From contig NZ_BDQK01000014.1 in assembly GCF_003864295.1 (NCBI RefSeq), positions 124,001-188,000 of the forward strand: DNA of 64,000 nt, read 5' to 3'. How positions within the stretch are numbered: the first letter of the stretch is position 1; every line of letters begins with the position of its first letter. The DNA comes from Aphanothece sacrum FPU1. GTDB lineage: Bacteria; Cyanobacteriota; Cyanobacteriia; Cyanobacteriales; Microcystaceae. The notes under the pieces are model-generated. The model had not been told where the DNA came from. It ran no database searches and saw only the letters and a program-made list of their open reading frames with translations. Shown here one piece after another: positions 8,052 to 16,840 of the stretch. The translations under genes were made by a program, and so were the position numbers.

Positions 8052-11012
8052 TTAACTGTCTTTATATGCGTCCATTCCTTCACAAGAACAAACTAAATTT
8101 CTATCCCCATAAGCATTATCAATACGTCCCACAACTGGCCAGAATTTATATTCTTTAGTCCAAGGGGCCGGATAAGCAGCTTTTTCACGAGAATAAGGAC
8201 GGTTCCAGTCATCATTAATGACAGTTTGTGCAGTATGGGGCGCATTTTTTAAGGGGTTATTTTCCGGATCAATTTCACCATTAGCGATCGCGTCTGCTTC
8301 ATGATAAATTGTAATCATAGCCTCACAAAAACGGTCTAATTCATCAAGATCTTCGCTTTCTGTAGGTTCTACCATCATAGTTCCAATAACAGGCCAAGAT
8401 ACAGTAGGCGCATGAAAACCAAAGTCTATTAACCGTTTAGCAATATCATCAACTTCTACCCCGGCCCGTTTTTTCAAAGGACGTAAATCAATGATACATT
8501 CATGAGCAACACAATCAGATGATCCCTTAAACAAAATAGGATAATAATCACCCAAACGATGAGCCATATAATTAGCATTGAGGATAGCAATTTTTGTCGC
8601 TTCAGTTAACCCTTGATTGCCCATCATAGCGATATACATCCAAGAAATGACTAAAATACTAGCACTACCCCAAGGCGCGGCAGAAATAGCCCCTATTGAG
8701 GGATCTGGGTTACTATTGTCATAGAGAGGATTGGTGTATTTTTCTACTATTGTTGTGGGTAAGAAGGGGATAAGATGAGATTTAACCCCGATAGGCCCCA
8801 TTCCTGGGCCACCTCCCCCATGAGGTATACAGAAGGTTTTATGTAAGTTTAGATGACAAACATCGGCCCCAAAGTCTGCGGGACGACATAACCCCACTTG
8901 GGCATTCATATTAGCCCCGTCCATATACACTTGTCCACCATGACGATGAATGATGTCACATATCTCAATTATTCCTTCTTCAAATACCCCATGAGTAGAA
9001 GGATATGTTACCATCAACGCCCCTAAATTTTCGGTGTGTTTTTCTGCTTTTTTCTGTAAATCTGCAATGTCAATATTGCCATCATTATCACATTTTACAG
9101 AAATAACTTTCATGCCACACATGACTGCACTGGCAGGATTTGTACCGTGTGCAGATTCAGGAATTAAACAAATATTGCGTTTAGTTTCGCCTCGACTTTC
9201 ATGATATTGACGAATTACTTGTAAACCCGCATATTCTCCCTGAGAACCCGCATTAGGTTGTAAAGAAATCCCATCAAATCCTGTTATTTCTCCTAACCAG
9301 TCTTCTAACTGTTGGAACAGCATTTGATAACCTTCAGTTTGAGATAAGGGTGCAAAAGGATGAAGTTTACCAAATTCGGGCCAAGTTACAGGCATCATTT
9401 CAGAGGCTGCGTTTAACTTCATTGTACATGATCCAAGGGGAATCATGGAAGTATTTAAGGCAAGATCTTTAGTTTCTAACTGATGTAAATATCTCAGTAA
9501 TTCACTTTCGGAATGATGGCGATTAAAAACTGGATCAGTCAGATAAGATGTATCGCGTTTAAAGAAGATAGGAAAGTCAAATTTAACTTGATTAGCAATT
9601 TCTTCAACTGTAAAAGGTAAGTTATCTTTTGCTGCAAAAATTTGCCATAATTCAATAACATCATGAACTGTGGTAGTTTCATCTAAACTAATGGTAAGAA
9701 TGCCTTCTTCTAATAAACGTAAGTTTATTTTACGAGTTTCGGCTGCTTTTATTACGGCTTTGACACTAGCATCACCCACCCCAACTTTTACTGTATCAAA
9801 GAAAGGTTCATCATTAACTGTATAGTTAAGTTTTTGCAAGCCGTCCGCTAAAATTATAGCTAATTGATGTATTCTTCGGGCAATATTTTTAATACCTTCT
9901 GGCCCATGATAAACCCCATACATTCCGGCAATAACTGCTAATAAAACCTGGGCGGTACAAATATTACTGGTGGCTTTTTCGCGGCGAATATGTTGTTCTC
10001 TGGTTTGTAATGCTAACCTTAAAGCTGGTTTCCCTTGTGCATCTTTAGACACCCCGACAATACGCCCTGGTATTTGCCGTTTATAGGCTTCTTGCGTAGC
10101 AAAATAGGCTGCATGAGGGCCACCATATCCCAAGGGTACACCGAAGCGTTGAGTGCTTCCTACGGCAATATCAGCCCCAAATTCACCAGGGGGTGTGAGT
10201 AAAGCTAAACTTAAGATATCAGCCGCAACGGTAACTAATGCACCTTTATCATGGGCAGTCTGGATAAAGCTACGATAGTCGTAAACTGTGCCATCGGTAG
10301 CCGGATATTGTAATAATGCGCCAAATATTTCGGTATCAAATTCAAAGAAGCGATGATCACCGATAATAATGTCAATTCCTAATGGATACGCCCGCGTTTT
10401 AATGACTTCGATGGTTTGGGGATGACAATGACGGGAGACAAAAAAGGCATGAGTATTTTTATTCTTACATAGACCATAACTCATAGTCATGGCTTCTGCT
10501 GCGGCTGTCCCTTCATCTAACAAGGAAGCATTAGCAATTTCGAGTCCGGTTAAGTCTACTATCATAGTTTGATAGTTTAGGAGAGCTTCTAGTCTTCCTT
10601 GGGCAATTTCGGCTTGATATGGGGTATAAGCGGTATACCAGCCCGGATTCTCTAATATATTACGTTGAATAACTGGGGGGGTGATACAGTCAGCATAACC
10701 CATGCCGATATAAGAGCGAAATATCTGATTTTTGGAGGCTATTGATTTTAATTGGGCTAATGCAGCGTATTCGCTTTGTGCTACTGGTAAATTCAGGGGT
10801 TTACTGAGGCGAATGGGTTGGGGGACTGTTGCATTAATGAGTTGGTCTAGGGTAGAAAATCCTAAGACTTTGAGCATTTTGTCTATTTCTTCGTTATTAG
10901 GGCCTATATGTCGGTTAACGAAGCTATCGGTAGGAGCGAGTATGTTTTCGAGAGTAGCGGGTTTATTATCCTTGGTTTTAGTTTGATCTGCGGTAATATC
11001 TAAATTAGGCAT
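8052..11012 (-). CDS. gcvP: Glycine dehydrogenase (decarboxylating), P protein
   Basis: The P protein of the glycine cleavage system, which decarboxylates glycine with PLP and loads the aminomethyl group on lipoyl-H protein. In cyanobacteria this serves photorespiration and one-carbon supply. Family landmarks are FVNRHIGP near the N terminus and [19 protein letters not shown], where Lys725 should hold PLP. The frame is open back to 11126 (1024 residues), but I chose the ATG at 11012. This gives 986 residues, the usual length, and puts FVNRHIGP at residue 31; the extra 38 residues overlap a direct repeat shared with 11641-11679 and look like former leader sequence. A RelE-type pair lies directly upstream on the same strand. 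Confidence 0.93.
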   Translation of the reverse strand: MPNLDITADQTKTKDNKPATLENILAPTDSFVNRHIGPNNEEIDKMLKVLGFSTLDQLINATVPQPIRLSKPLNLPVAQSEYAALAQLKSIASKNQIFRSYIGMGYADCITPPVIQRNILENPGWYTAYTPYQAEIAQGRLEALLNYQTMIVDLTGLEIANASLLDEGTAAAEAMTMSYGLCKNKNTHAFFVSRHCHPQTIEVIKTRAYPLGIDIIIGDHRFFEFDTEIFGALLQYPATDGTVYDYRSFIQTAHDKGALVTVAADILSLALLTPPGEFGADIAVGSTQRFGVPLGYGGPHAAYFATQEAYKRQIPGRIVGVSKDAQGKPALRLALQTREQHIRREKATSNICTAQVLLAVIAGMYGVYHGPEGIKNIARRIHQLAIILADGLQKLNYTVNDEPFFDTVKVGVGDASVKAVIKAAETRKINLRLLEEGILTISLDETTTVHDVIELWQIFAAKDNLPFTVEEIANQVKFDFPIFFKRDTSYLTDPVFNRHHSESELLRYLHQLETKDLALNTSMIPLGSCTMKLNAASEMMPVTWPEFGKLHPFAPLSQTEGYQMLFQQLEDWLGEITGFDGISLQPNAGSQGEYAGLQVIRQYHESRGETKRNICLIPESAHGTNPASAVMCGMKVISVKCDNDGNIDIADLQKKAEKHTENLGALMVTYPSTHGVFEEGIIEICDIIHRHGGQVYMDGANMNAQVGLCRPADFGADVCHLNLHKTFCIPHGGGGPGMGPIGVKSHLIPFLPTTIVEKYTNPLYDNSNPDPSIGAISAAPWGSASILVISWMYIAMMGNQGLTEATKIAILNANYMAHRLGDYYPILFKGSSDCVAHECIIDLRPLKKRAGVEVDDIAKRLIDFGFHAPTVSWPVIGTMMVEPTESEDLDELDRFCEAMITIYHEADAIANGEIDPENNPLKNAPHTAQTVINDDWNRPYSREKAAYPAPWTKEYKFWPVVGRIDNAYGDRNLVCSCEGMDAYKDS

Positions 11013-11072
11013 ATCGGTTATTAGGGTTTTGCTATTTAGGGTGTTACGTCCTCTTGACAAGTTATTGTAATC

Positions 11073-11113
11073 TGTTGTAACAATACTTTGCAATATGGGT
11101 GGTAAGTTTTGAT
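11073..11113. repeat. Left copy of direct repeat flanking the RelE-type module
   Basis: TGTTGTAACAATACTTTGCA continues to TTTTGAT at 11113. A second copy in the same orientation lies at 11641-11679 with a few mismatches and short indels. The toxin-antitoxin genes lie between them. Confidence 0.6.
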
Positions 11114-11126
11114 TAGCTAAAATCAT

Positions 11127-11405
11127 TTATTGATAAACATCACCTCTAAAACCAATCCTATAAACTTCTATATTTCCTAATGTTAATTCAACGGTAAATA
11201 TAACTCTAATTGTACCAATATGTAACCGATAAAACCCTTCCCAATTTCCTTTCATTTTCTTAATGTCTAGATCATTAAAAGGGATAATTGCTTGATCATC
11301 AACAGAATAAACCAGTATTTTTAGTTTTTGACGAATTTTTTCTCTTGCTTTCTCGTCAAGAGATTCCAGAAATTTGATAGCATTTTTACGAAATTTAAGG
11401 GTCAT
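11127..11405 (-). CDS. RelE/ParE-family toxin
   Basis: A 92-residue basic protein starting MTLKFRKNAIKFLESLDEKA, with NWEGFYRLHIGTIRVIFTVE in the middle and EVYRIGFRGDVYQ at the end. This is the RelE/ParE beta-sheet toxin pattern (the arginine in YRLHIGTIRVIF is characteristic). Members either cut mRNA on the ribosome (RelE) or poison gyrase (ParE), and the sequence does not decide which. Its ATG lies inside the antitoxin gene and overlaps the antitoxin stop by 11 nt, so the two are translationally coupled. Its stop codon directly abuts the upstream ATG of the gcvP frame, which places gcvP immediately behind a toxin gene. Confidence 0.85.
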   Translation of the reverse strand: MTLKFRKNAIKFLESLDEKAREKIRQKLKILVYSVDDQAIIPFNDLDIKKMKGNWEGFYRLHIGTIRVIFTVELTLGNIEVYRIGFRGDVYQ

Positions 11406-11598
11406 TTTTTAGCCAGTCAGTCATATCGGTTAGTTCTTCGTTTTCGTAGTCTTGGGGTTTACCTAGTTCCGTATCAAGTTCCTGTTGTTCTTGATCACTA
11501 ACGTAGGGCATTAACATATTACATAATAATAACCTTTCTTCTCTCAAAACTTCTCTAACGCTTTCTTTGATTAGGTTTTTTAATTCTTGAGTTTCCAT
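11395..11598 (-). CDS. Antitoxin partner of the RelE-type toxin
   Basis: A 67-residue acidic protein from the ATG at 11598 (an alternative ATG four codons upstream at 11610 contains a HIP1 octamer). METQELKNLIKESVREVLRE forms an amphipathic helix, and the acidic tail ends DMTDWLKNDP. There is no clear DNA-binding domain. Similar short helical proteins precede RelE toxins in cyanobacteria. The 11-nt overlap with the toxin gene supports the pairing. The antitoxin function is inferred from position. Confidence 0.75.
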   Translation of the reverse strand: METQELKNLIKESVREVLREERLLLCNMLMPYVSDQEQQELDTELGKPQDYENEELTDMTDWLKNDP

Positions 11599-11640
11599 AA
11601 GCGATCGCATTGAATTTTAGATTATATATGAATTTTAACC

Positions 11641-11679
11641 TATTGTAACAATACTTTGCAATATGTGGGCAGTTTTGAT
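11641..11679. repeat. Right copy of direct repeat flanking the RelE-type module
   Basis: TATTGTAACAATACTTTGCA continues to TTTTGAT at 11679 and matches 11073-11113 in the same orientation. A short open stretch on the plus strand (ATGACGTTAGTAAAAAGAAC onward, 20 codons) follows, but it is too short to call. Confidence 0.6.
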
Positions 11680-11748
11680 GACGTTAGTAAAAAGAACATT
11701 AGGAGAAACTTTAAATCAAATTATTCCTTTAGCAGATTAATCTAGATT

Positions 11749-11812
11749 GGGCATGGCAAAGCATCAAAGTTTAGGATAGGATAATATAGTTTTCTAATGC
11801 CATGCCCCTACA
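11749..11812. repeat. Family-4 GGGCATGGCA inverted-repeat element
   Basis: The left arm GGGCATGGCA faces TGCCATGCCCCTAC at the right around about 40 bp. The same design occurs at 26858-26917 and, with ACACGG arms, at 47853-47915. It lies in the gap between the toxin-antitoxin pair and the small reading frame at 11940. Confidence 0.5.
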
Positions 11813-11939
11813 GCAATTCTAATATGGCGATCGCGAATATTTTAGTTATGATAATCGGCTATAAAATTTTTTTTAGTGAATAAAAAAATAAACGATAGAA
11901 GATTAAAGGAAAAATAAAAATTAGGTATTTATGCTGAAA

Positions 11940-12107
11940 TTATCCATCTTTATGTTCACTTTTGTAACAAAAAATCCAGATAATCAAAAGAGATGATAAA
12001 CATTCGAGCTTATATAACCAAAAAATAACCCCAGTTGGATAAGGAGTAGACATAAGAGGAAGGCCAAGAAACATGACCCCTAAAAAAAAAGCTAACTTTT
12101 GTCTCAT
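11940..12107 (-). CDS. Possible 55-residue membrane protein
   Basis: An ATG at 12107 opens 55 codons on the reverse strand: MRQKLAFFLGVMFLGLPL, a short turn STPYPTG, then VIFWLYKLECLSSLLIIWIF and a charged tail KSEHKDG. Two hydrophobic segments with a proline/glycine turn and a polar C terminus are what a small two-helix membrane protein looks like. No family is recognised and no strong ribosome site is seen. It is divergent from the HU gene and would share its 67-bp upstream region. In an AT-rich gap such a frame could arise by chance. Confidence 0.4.
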   Translation of the reverse strand: MRQKLAFFLGVMFLGLPLMSTPYPTGVIFWLYKLECLSSLLIIWIFCYKSEHKDG

Positions 12108-12136
12108 TTTTAGTGATCTTAGGGCTAATCTTCCGC

Positions 12137-12142
12137 TATAAT
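12137..12142 (+). promoter_or_regulatory. Candidate -10 box of the HU gene
   Basis: A perfect TATAAT lies 32 bp before the HU ATG. No good -35 hexamer is seen at the right distance, so this is a candidate only. Confidence 0.35.
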
Positions 12143-12174
12143 CGGCATCAGTCAGAATTGTCTATCAACTAACA

Positions 12175-12450
12175 ATGAATAAAGAAGATCTCGTAAATAC
12201 GATCGCTGCCAAGACTCGCTTAACCAAAAAAGAAACGAGTCAAATTCTCGATGCCTTAACAGAAACCATCATGGAAACAGTTGCTTCCGGTGAAAAAGTG
12301 GTCTTAGTGGGTTTTGGTACTTTTGAGCCAAGAGACAGAAAGGAACGCAAAGGTATGAACCCCCAAACAGGGCAACCTATCACCATTCCAGCGACCACGG
12401 TTCCTGCTTTCTCTGCTGGAAAGGTGTTCAAAGAAAAGGTTGTGGAGTAA
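12175..12450 (+). CDS. hup: HU-family DNA-binding protein
   Basis: A 91-residue nucleoid protein starting MNKEDLVNTIAAKTRLTKKE. It has the dimer core VVLVGFGTFEPRDRKERKG and the DNA-binding arm NPQTGQPITIPATTVPAFSAGK with its intercalating proline. HU dimers bend and coat DNA. Its length is exactly that of bacterial HU. The gene stands alone, with a TATAAT about 33 bp upstream, and is followed by a family-2 repeat. HU and IHF share this fold; cyanobacteria normally have a single HU homodimer, which fits here. Confidence 0.95.
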   Translation: MNKEDLVNTIAAKTRLTKKETSQILDALTETIMETVASGEKVVLVGFGTFEPRDRKERKGMNPQTGQPITIPATTVPAFSAGKVFKEKVVE

Positions 12451-12516
12451 AAACCAATCTCATAAACTTATGGAGTACGATCATCTGGACTGTCTTCTAG
12501 AATTCGTATTCTAATA

Positions 12517-12575
12517 AGGGCGGGTTTTTGACAAAATTGCATGATTCTAACAAATATGTTAAATCAACCCGCCTT
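12517..12575. repeat. Family-2 GGGCGGGTTT inverted-repeat element
   Basis: AAGGGCGGGTTTTTGACAAA faces TTAAATCAACCCGCC around GCATGATTCTAACAAATATG. It lies in the 261-bp gap 12451-12711 between the HU gene and the intron remnant, where nothing else is recognised except AGGGGAGCGCCGGAGCAAAG at about 12620. Confidence 0.5.
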
Positions 12576-12711
12576 GTCGAGATAAGCTGTTAAGCATATA
12601 AATTGCTAGTTGAGATTGCAGGGGAGCGCCGGAGCAAAGGGAGCACCGGAGAAGGAGTTTAAGCTTTTGTACTAAACAACCAAATACCCTGTTTAAATGC
12701 GTCTTAGCTTA

Positions 12712-13018
12712 TTAAAATATTAACACAACTAGCTTCGTTGTCAATCGACGAACCGCTAACACTCCTGCTGACCAAGATTTTATTAGAGTTTTCTGAAGTC
12801 TACGAACTGCTTTAACATCGCCACGACTAGATGCTTGATAAATGCGCTTCTGAAGCTTATAAACCCTCTTTTCTACGGCTTTCCAATCAATCATTATCCA
12901 ATTTAATTGGGCTGTGATGTTTTCTGCTGTTTCTTGTTGGGTTAATCCCACAATTGACTTTATTATATGTCATGTTGCTCCCACCAGGGGTTTTTACTTG
13001 CGATAAAGTTTTATTCAT
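12712..13018 (-). pseudogene. Group II intron reverse transcriptase/maturase, broken N-terminal fragment
   Basis: From the ATG at 13018 the reverse strand reads MNKTLSQVKTPGGSNMTYNK up to CGINPT, then loses frame. The adjacent frame resumes ETAENITAQLNWIMIDWKAV, then VYKLQKRIYQASSRGDVKAV and KTLIKSWSAGVLAVRR. This is the N-terminal RT0/RVT_N region of group II intron-encoded proteins. The reading is then lost near 12712: the reverse transcriptase palm, maturase and endonuclease parts are all missing. One frameshift (near 12945) and a large 3' deletion make it a dead remnant. No intron RNA domains V/VI are recognisable. Confidence 0.8.
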
Positions 13019-13421
13019 AGAGATTAAGGTATTTTATTATTCCCTATTCTGCTTTAAATTTTCTCAGTAAAATCACTCATATTGCTTCAATAAATAAAAT
13101 TAATTAATTAAAATTACGGAGAAATATTAGCCTCTTAACTGATATTTAAGCTTAAAGTATTTTTTTTATAAAGTTTGGTATTTCTAGTTGACATTAGAGA
13201 AAAAAATGTGCATCATTGAAGATGAAGCCAAAAACAACTCTAGGCAATTATATAAAAAATCATAGCTTAAATGTTCTAGAAGTGTCTTATTTTGGGTCTA
13301 AATTAAAATAGTAAAAATCGCTGACTATAATCATAAAATCGGTAAATATCAACCGTTATTTTACGTAGATTATAGCAATTAACTATTTATATGTTTAGTA
13401 AAAATACGAGTCTATTATCTT
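13019..13421. other. Gene-free gap upstream of the vWA PEP-CTERM gene
   Basis: 403 bp, very AT-rich. A TTGACA hexamer at 13198-13203 is the only promoter-like feature, and the sequence 17 bp downstream of it is not a good -10. I see no repeat, RNA gene or reading frame of note. Confidence 0.4.
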
Positions 13422-14417
13422 ATGAAAAATACTAACCTTATTTCTGCTGTTTTTATCGGAAGTACCTGTACTTTATCCGTTTTAGGCTATGGCATGAGTG
13501 CCAAAGCGGCTGCTCTTAAATCAGTTGATATTGAATTAGCCTTTTTAATAGATGGCTCAGCAAGTATCTCTCAAAGCGACTTTAATGCCCAAATTAATAC
13601 CCTAAGTAAAATATTTAGTGCGACTAATTTTTACGATGTCTTTGTCAAGCCATTATCGACTAAAAAATTAGCCGTTAGTGCCTATCAATTTGGGACACAA
13701 GGAACTTTAAACACTCCAGTGATTTCTCAACTTGCCGATTGGGTATTAATTGATGAACAGAATCAAAAAGCAGGTAGAGCATTCAGTCTAGATTTAAGCG
13801 ATGGAATCAATACTAAACTTGGCAATTTTACTCCCATTGGTGATGCAGTTTCTTTTGTGACTAATGCCTTATTAAAGAATCAATATGATGGGAAGAAAGT
13901 TGTTAATATATCTACAGATGGCTTTAATACGCACGAGATCATTAATCCATCAGACGCAGCTGTAAATGCGTTTTTTCGGGAAGTTACGATTAATGCCATC
14001 GTTATTCCCGCCACTCAATCAGATATAGGTGGTAAGATTCCAAATCCACTTTATGATCTCGCAAAAATTAAGAGTATTATTGATCCTTATCCAAACTTTC
14101 CTTCAGAATATAAAAATAAAAACTTTGATGGGAGTCCAGCATTTATTATAACAGACTATGCTACAGGAAAAATGAGCTTAGAAGATGCACTCCTACTAAA
14201 ATTAGGGAAAGAAACTATCGGAGAAAAGAAAATTATTTCAGTTCCACCACTTATTTTCGACCCTCCTAAGACCCCTGTTTCAGACCCCTCTACGTCAAAT
14301 ACTCCTGATTCAGAAACTGCTCTTAACTCTGATCAAACAATTCCAGAACCTAACGCTATCTTGGGATTATTGTCACTTGGTATTTTAGGATTAATCAAAA
14401 AAATCAAATGTCAATAA
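13422..14417 (+). CDS. vWA-domain protein with PEP-CTERM sorting signal
   Basis: A 331-residue exported protein. Residues 1-31 form a signal peptide ending about MSAKAAA. Residues 38-250 form a von Willebrand A-like domain with the metal-site start LIDGSASIS (D44, S46, S48) and VVNISTDGF as the later strand. A Pro/Ser/Thr-rich linker follows. The last 25 residues, IPEPNAILGLLSLGILGLIK plus a basic end, are a PEP-CTERM tag, normally cut by an exosortase as the protein is handed to the cell surface. The domain also resembles DUF1194. The ligand is unknown. It ends 6 bp before the convergent lyase gene. Confidence 0.82.
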   Translation: MKNTNLISAVFIGSTCTLSVLGYGMSAKAAALKSVDIELAFLIDGSASISQSDFNAQINTLSKIFSATNFYDVFVKPLSTKKLAVSAYQFGTQGTLNTPVISQLADWVLIDEQNQKAGRAFSLDLSDGINTKLGNFTPIGDAVSFVTNALLKNQYDGKKVVNISTDGFNTHEIINPSDAAVNAFFREVTINAIVIPATQSDIGGKIPNPLYDLAKIKSIIDPYPNFPSEYKNKNFDGSPAFIITDYATGKMSLEDALLLKLGKETIGEKKIISVPPLIFDPPKTPVSDPSTSNTPDSETALNSDQTIPEPNAILGLLSLGILGLIKKIKCQ

Positions 14418-14423
14418 AGTCAA

Positions 14424-15221
14424 TTACAATTGATGATAATAGGAGAATAATTGTTTGAGTGCCAAATGAAAGGGGTTAAACTCAAACCGTTTTTCTCCTG
14501 CATCAATTGAAGAAAAAGGAATAATTTCCAGCACACTGTTACTGTAAGCGATTACCTTTAAACTTTCAACAAAGTTTGGAGTCCATAAAGTCTGTTCAAC
14601 AGAAATGTTTTGGTCAGTTAACCAATATAATAATTGTGATCGCCCAATCCCTGGCAAAATACTTGTTTCTAAGGGAGGAGTCCACCATTTCTCTGCTTTC
14701 CAACCCCAAAGATTACCAGTGCTGGTTTCTAACCAATTTCCTTGATGATTAACTAAAATTGCTTCTCGATAGCCTAGACTTTTAGCTGTTTGTAGGGCTA
14801 AGAATGCCCCTAAATAGTTACCTGTTTTATGAGAGGCTAAAGTACGCTGAAAAAGGACATCATGAGCTACCCATCCCTGAATTCCTTGCTGTTGAGATTG
14901 GGCTAAATTTTCCGGCAAAAAACGCCCTGTAATCCATTCTCGTCCGTCAGGAAAGATGGTAATTCTTAAAACCGGATAAGAAGCAATCAAAGCTTCTGCA
15001 CCTTGACGTACTCTTGGCCAATGAGGTAGATTCCAATTAAACGTTTTGAGACTGTGTTGGAGACGACGACAATGAGCTTCCCACTGAGTTAAGGGATGAT
15101 CGAGAGAGTTTTGATAAACCCGTAAAGTAGTAAACACTGTTGCCCCATAGATCAACCCAGGATCAGTTATGTTTAAAGAGATAGTATCTTCTTTCGTTAA
15201 CTTTCCGTCATACCAAAACAT
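14424..15221 (-). CDS. pabC: Aminotransferase class IV protein, probably aminodeoxychorismate lyase
   Basis: A 265-residue fold-type IV PLP enzyme. MFWYDGKLTKEDTISLNITD is the usual opening, and Lys132 in LASHKTGNYLGAFLA should bind PLP. The cofactor-phosphate region is NLWGWKAEKWWTPP..SILPGIGR. In cyanobacteria this family is mostly 4-amino-4-deoxychorismate lyase, which makes p-aminobenzoate and pyruvate for folate. Branched-chain or D-amino-acid aminotransferases share the fold, and the shorter length favours the lyase. No folate gene is adjacent, so the symbol is tentative. Confidence 0.75.
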   Translation of the reverse strand: MFWYDGKLTKEDTISLNITDPGLIYGATVFTTLRVYQNSLDHPLTQWEAHCRRLQHSLKTFNWNLPHWPRVRQGAEALIASYPVLRITIFPDGREWITGRFLPENLAQSQQQGIQGWVAHDVLFQRTLASHKTGNYLGAFLALQTAKSLGYREAILVNHQGNWLETSTGNLWGWKAEKWWTPPLETSILPGIGRSQLLYWLTDQNISVEQTLWTPNFVESLKVIAYSNSVLEIIPFSSIDAGEKRFEFNPFHLALKQLFSYYHQL

Positions 15222-15269
15222 AGTGATTGTCCTTATTTTCCTACGTCTTGTCTGTACAAGCTTTTAGAT

Positions 15270-15293
15270 AGGGTTCTACTCCGGTAGAACCCT
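15270..15293. terminator. Stem-loop made of fused family-1 ends
   Basis: AGGGTTCTAC, a 4-nt loop TCCG, then GTAGAACCCT followed by TTTG. It can end transcription of genes reading plus-ward. The arms are identical to the outer ends of family-1 repeats (GGTTCTAC...TCCGGTAGAACC), so it may be a collapsed element. Confidence 0.45.
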
Positions 15294-15355
15294 TTGATTG
15301 GCTTTCCGAAGAGTCTGTGAGACAAGAATCTGCGTTGCTTTTAGGGCGCAGATTG

Positions 15356-16558
15356 TCAAGATTGAGGACTTAAAATAATTAATTGTTGTTGCTGTAAAGC
15401 ACGAACCCCATCTATTTCTAAAGGAACATTAGCTAAAATCTCCTTAACTGTTAATTTCCCATTACAAGCTTGCATAAATTCATATTCAGTCTCTGTTAAA
15501 GTAACGGGTTGATAATCATAATTAAGTAAACTTTGACTGGGCCAACCATACAAACAAGGATGAATTTCAGAAATAGCAAATAATAAGGTTTCATCCTCTG
15601 ACCAATCTATTTTAATTAAGGGAGGTTTTCCTAAGAAAAATTCGTAATGAGTAATATTCTCAGGGTCAAGTAATTCAATCAGTCGATATCGTTGGCGATC
15701 GCTTAATTTTTCTCCCCGTTTCTTTAACTCCTCTGACTTGCCAATTAACCGTTCTAGTTCCCAATATTTTGGATTAGAAAAGCCAATAAATTCTAATCCT
15801 GATGCCTCAATTAATTCAAACAAAGTGTCAATATTATAATCTGTTTCTTGGGGATGAACATACATATCCGCAAAGGACTCATCTCGATGATTTTCTAATG
15901 ACCATCTTTCTTTTTCTCGTTTAAGAATTCGGTTATTTTCGGGCAAACTGGCAAATAATTGACGACCGACAAATACTCCATCTTTGTAGTCTCCTTTTTG
16001 CTCCCCTTGAAGTAAGGCGATCGCTTGTTGCATTAACTGAATTTCCCATCTTCCTAATTCAGCATACACAAAAATATGAAAGATTCCACCAGGAGCTAAT
16101 TTAGGTGCTAAAGCTTTAATTCCAGCAATAGGATCAGGTAAATGATGCAATACCCCTACAGAATTAATTAAATCAAATTCTCCCGATAAAGTAGCCACTT
16201 CTTCTAAGTTCAAATGATGAAAACTAATCTTTCCTTGATGTTTACCTGCAACCCCAGATCGTTGACATCTTTCTTGAGCAATTTCTAAAGCTTTCTCACT
16301 CAAATCAATACCGACAATTTCAGCTTGAGGGTTCAGTAAAATTAAATATTCTGTCCCGACTCCTGTACCGCATCCAGCATCAAGAATACGAATATTTTCT
16401 CTAGTCGGTTTTCTGCCACTACAAAAATTGTACGCAGCAATCCAATTCCATCGCCAATTATATCCTGGTGGGGGTTCGTCTAATAAAGGTTCAGGAGGAA
16501 AAGGATAAGTATTGTATAAACGTTGAACCGCAGAAATTTGTTGTGAATTGTTGTTCAT
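15356..16558 (-). CDS. Class I SAM-dependent methyltransferase
   Basis: A 400-residue protein. NTYPFPPEPLLDEPPPGYNW precedes the Rossmann core with motif I ILDAGCGTGVGTEYL (residues 58-72), acidic strand-2 end IVGIDLS, and motif IV FDLINSVGVLHHLPDP. The C-terminal about 150 residues (from HEFFLG-like text to LTVKEILANVP) form a second helical domain resembling a peptide- or substrate-recognition module. The substrate is not recognisable. Similar bidomain proteins are common in cyanobacteria. It is monocistronic, with a stem-loop (AATCTGCG/CGCAGATT) just past its stop. Confidence 0.8.
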   Translation of the reverse strand: MNNNSQQISAVQRLYNTYPFPPEPLLDEPPPGYNWRWNWIAAYNFCSGRKPTRENIRILDAGCGTGVGTEYLILLNPQAEIVGIDLSEKALEIAQERCQRSGVAGKHQGKISFHHLNLEEVATLSGEFDLINSVGVLHHLPDPIAGIKALAPKLAPGGIFHIFVYAELGRWEIQLMQQAIALLQGEQKGDYKDGVFVGRQLFASLPENNRILKREKERWSLENHRDESFADMYVHPQETDYNIDTLFELIEASGLEFIGFSNPKYWELERLIGKSEELKKRGEKLSDRQRYRLIELLDPENITHYEFFLGKPPLIKIDWSEDETLLFAISEIHPCLYGWPSQSLLNYDYQPVTLTETEYEFMQACNGKLTVKEILANVPLEIDGVRALQQQQLIILSPQS

Positions 16559-16840
16559 ACATTGACCAATAATTGCAAGATTTTTTAATAATAATTAATT
16601 TATAGCGTTTCTTAGACTCATGAGATACACCTTAATTTATTTTCTTTTGTCATTTTACCATTATCTGCCCCAGACAGATTCGACGAGGCGGTTTGTGAAT
16701 CACTATGTTCTCAATAAGTTGTACTTATTGCCATTGTCAATTGCTAGTTAAGCAAGTACAATAACAGGTAGATCAAGGACAGAATGAGTCTTAAATGCTC
16801 TTTCTCTCTAGAAACTTGTGTTTAAGGAGACATTTATCTC
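16559..16840. other. Upstream region of the DUF4465/DUF4430 cassette
   Basis: 282 bp without a gene. It contains a perfect 8-bp inverted repeat CAATAAGT-TGT-ACTTATTG at 16712-16730, a shape suited to a dimeric regulator. I looked for a cobalamin-riboswitch box here and did not recognise one. Confidence 0.35.

Noticed and set aside
11670-11740. 20-codon plus-strand frame MTLVKRTLGETLNQIIPLAD
   Set aside because: Too short, no ribosome site, and adjacent to a duplicated non-coding repeat.
16559-16840. Cobalamin riboswitch upstream of the DUF4465/DUF4430 cassette
   Set aside because: Looked for because of the B12 link, but no B12-box-like sequence was recognised by eye; a covariance search would be needed.
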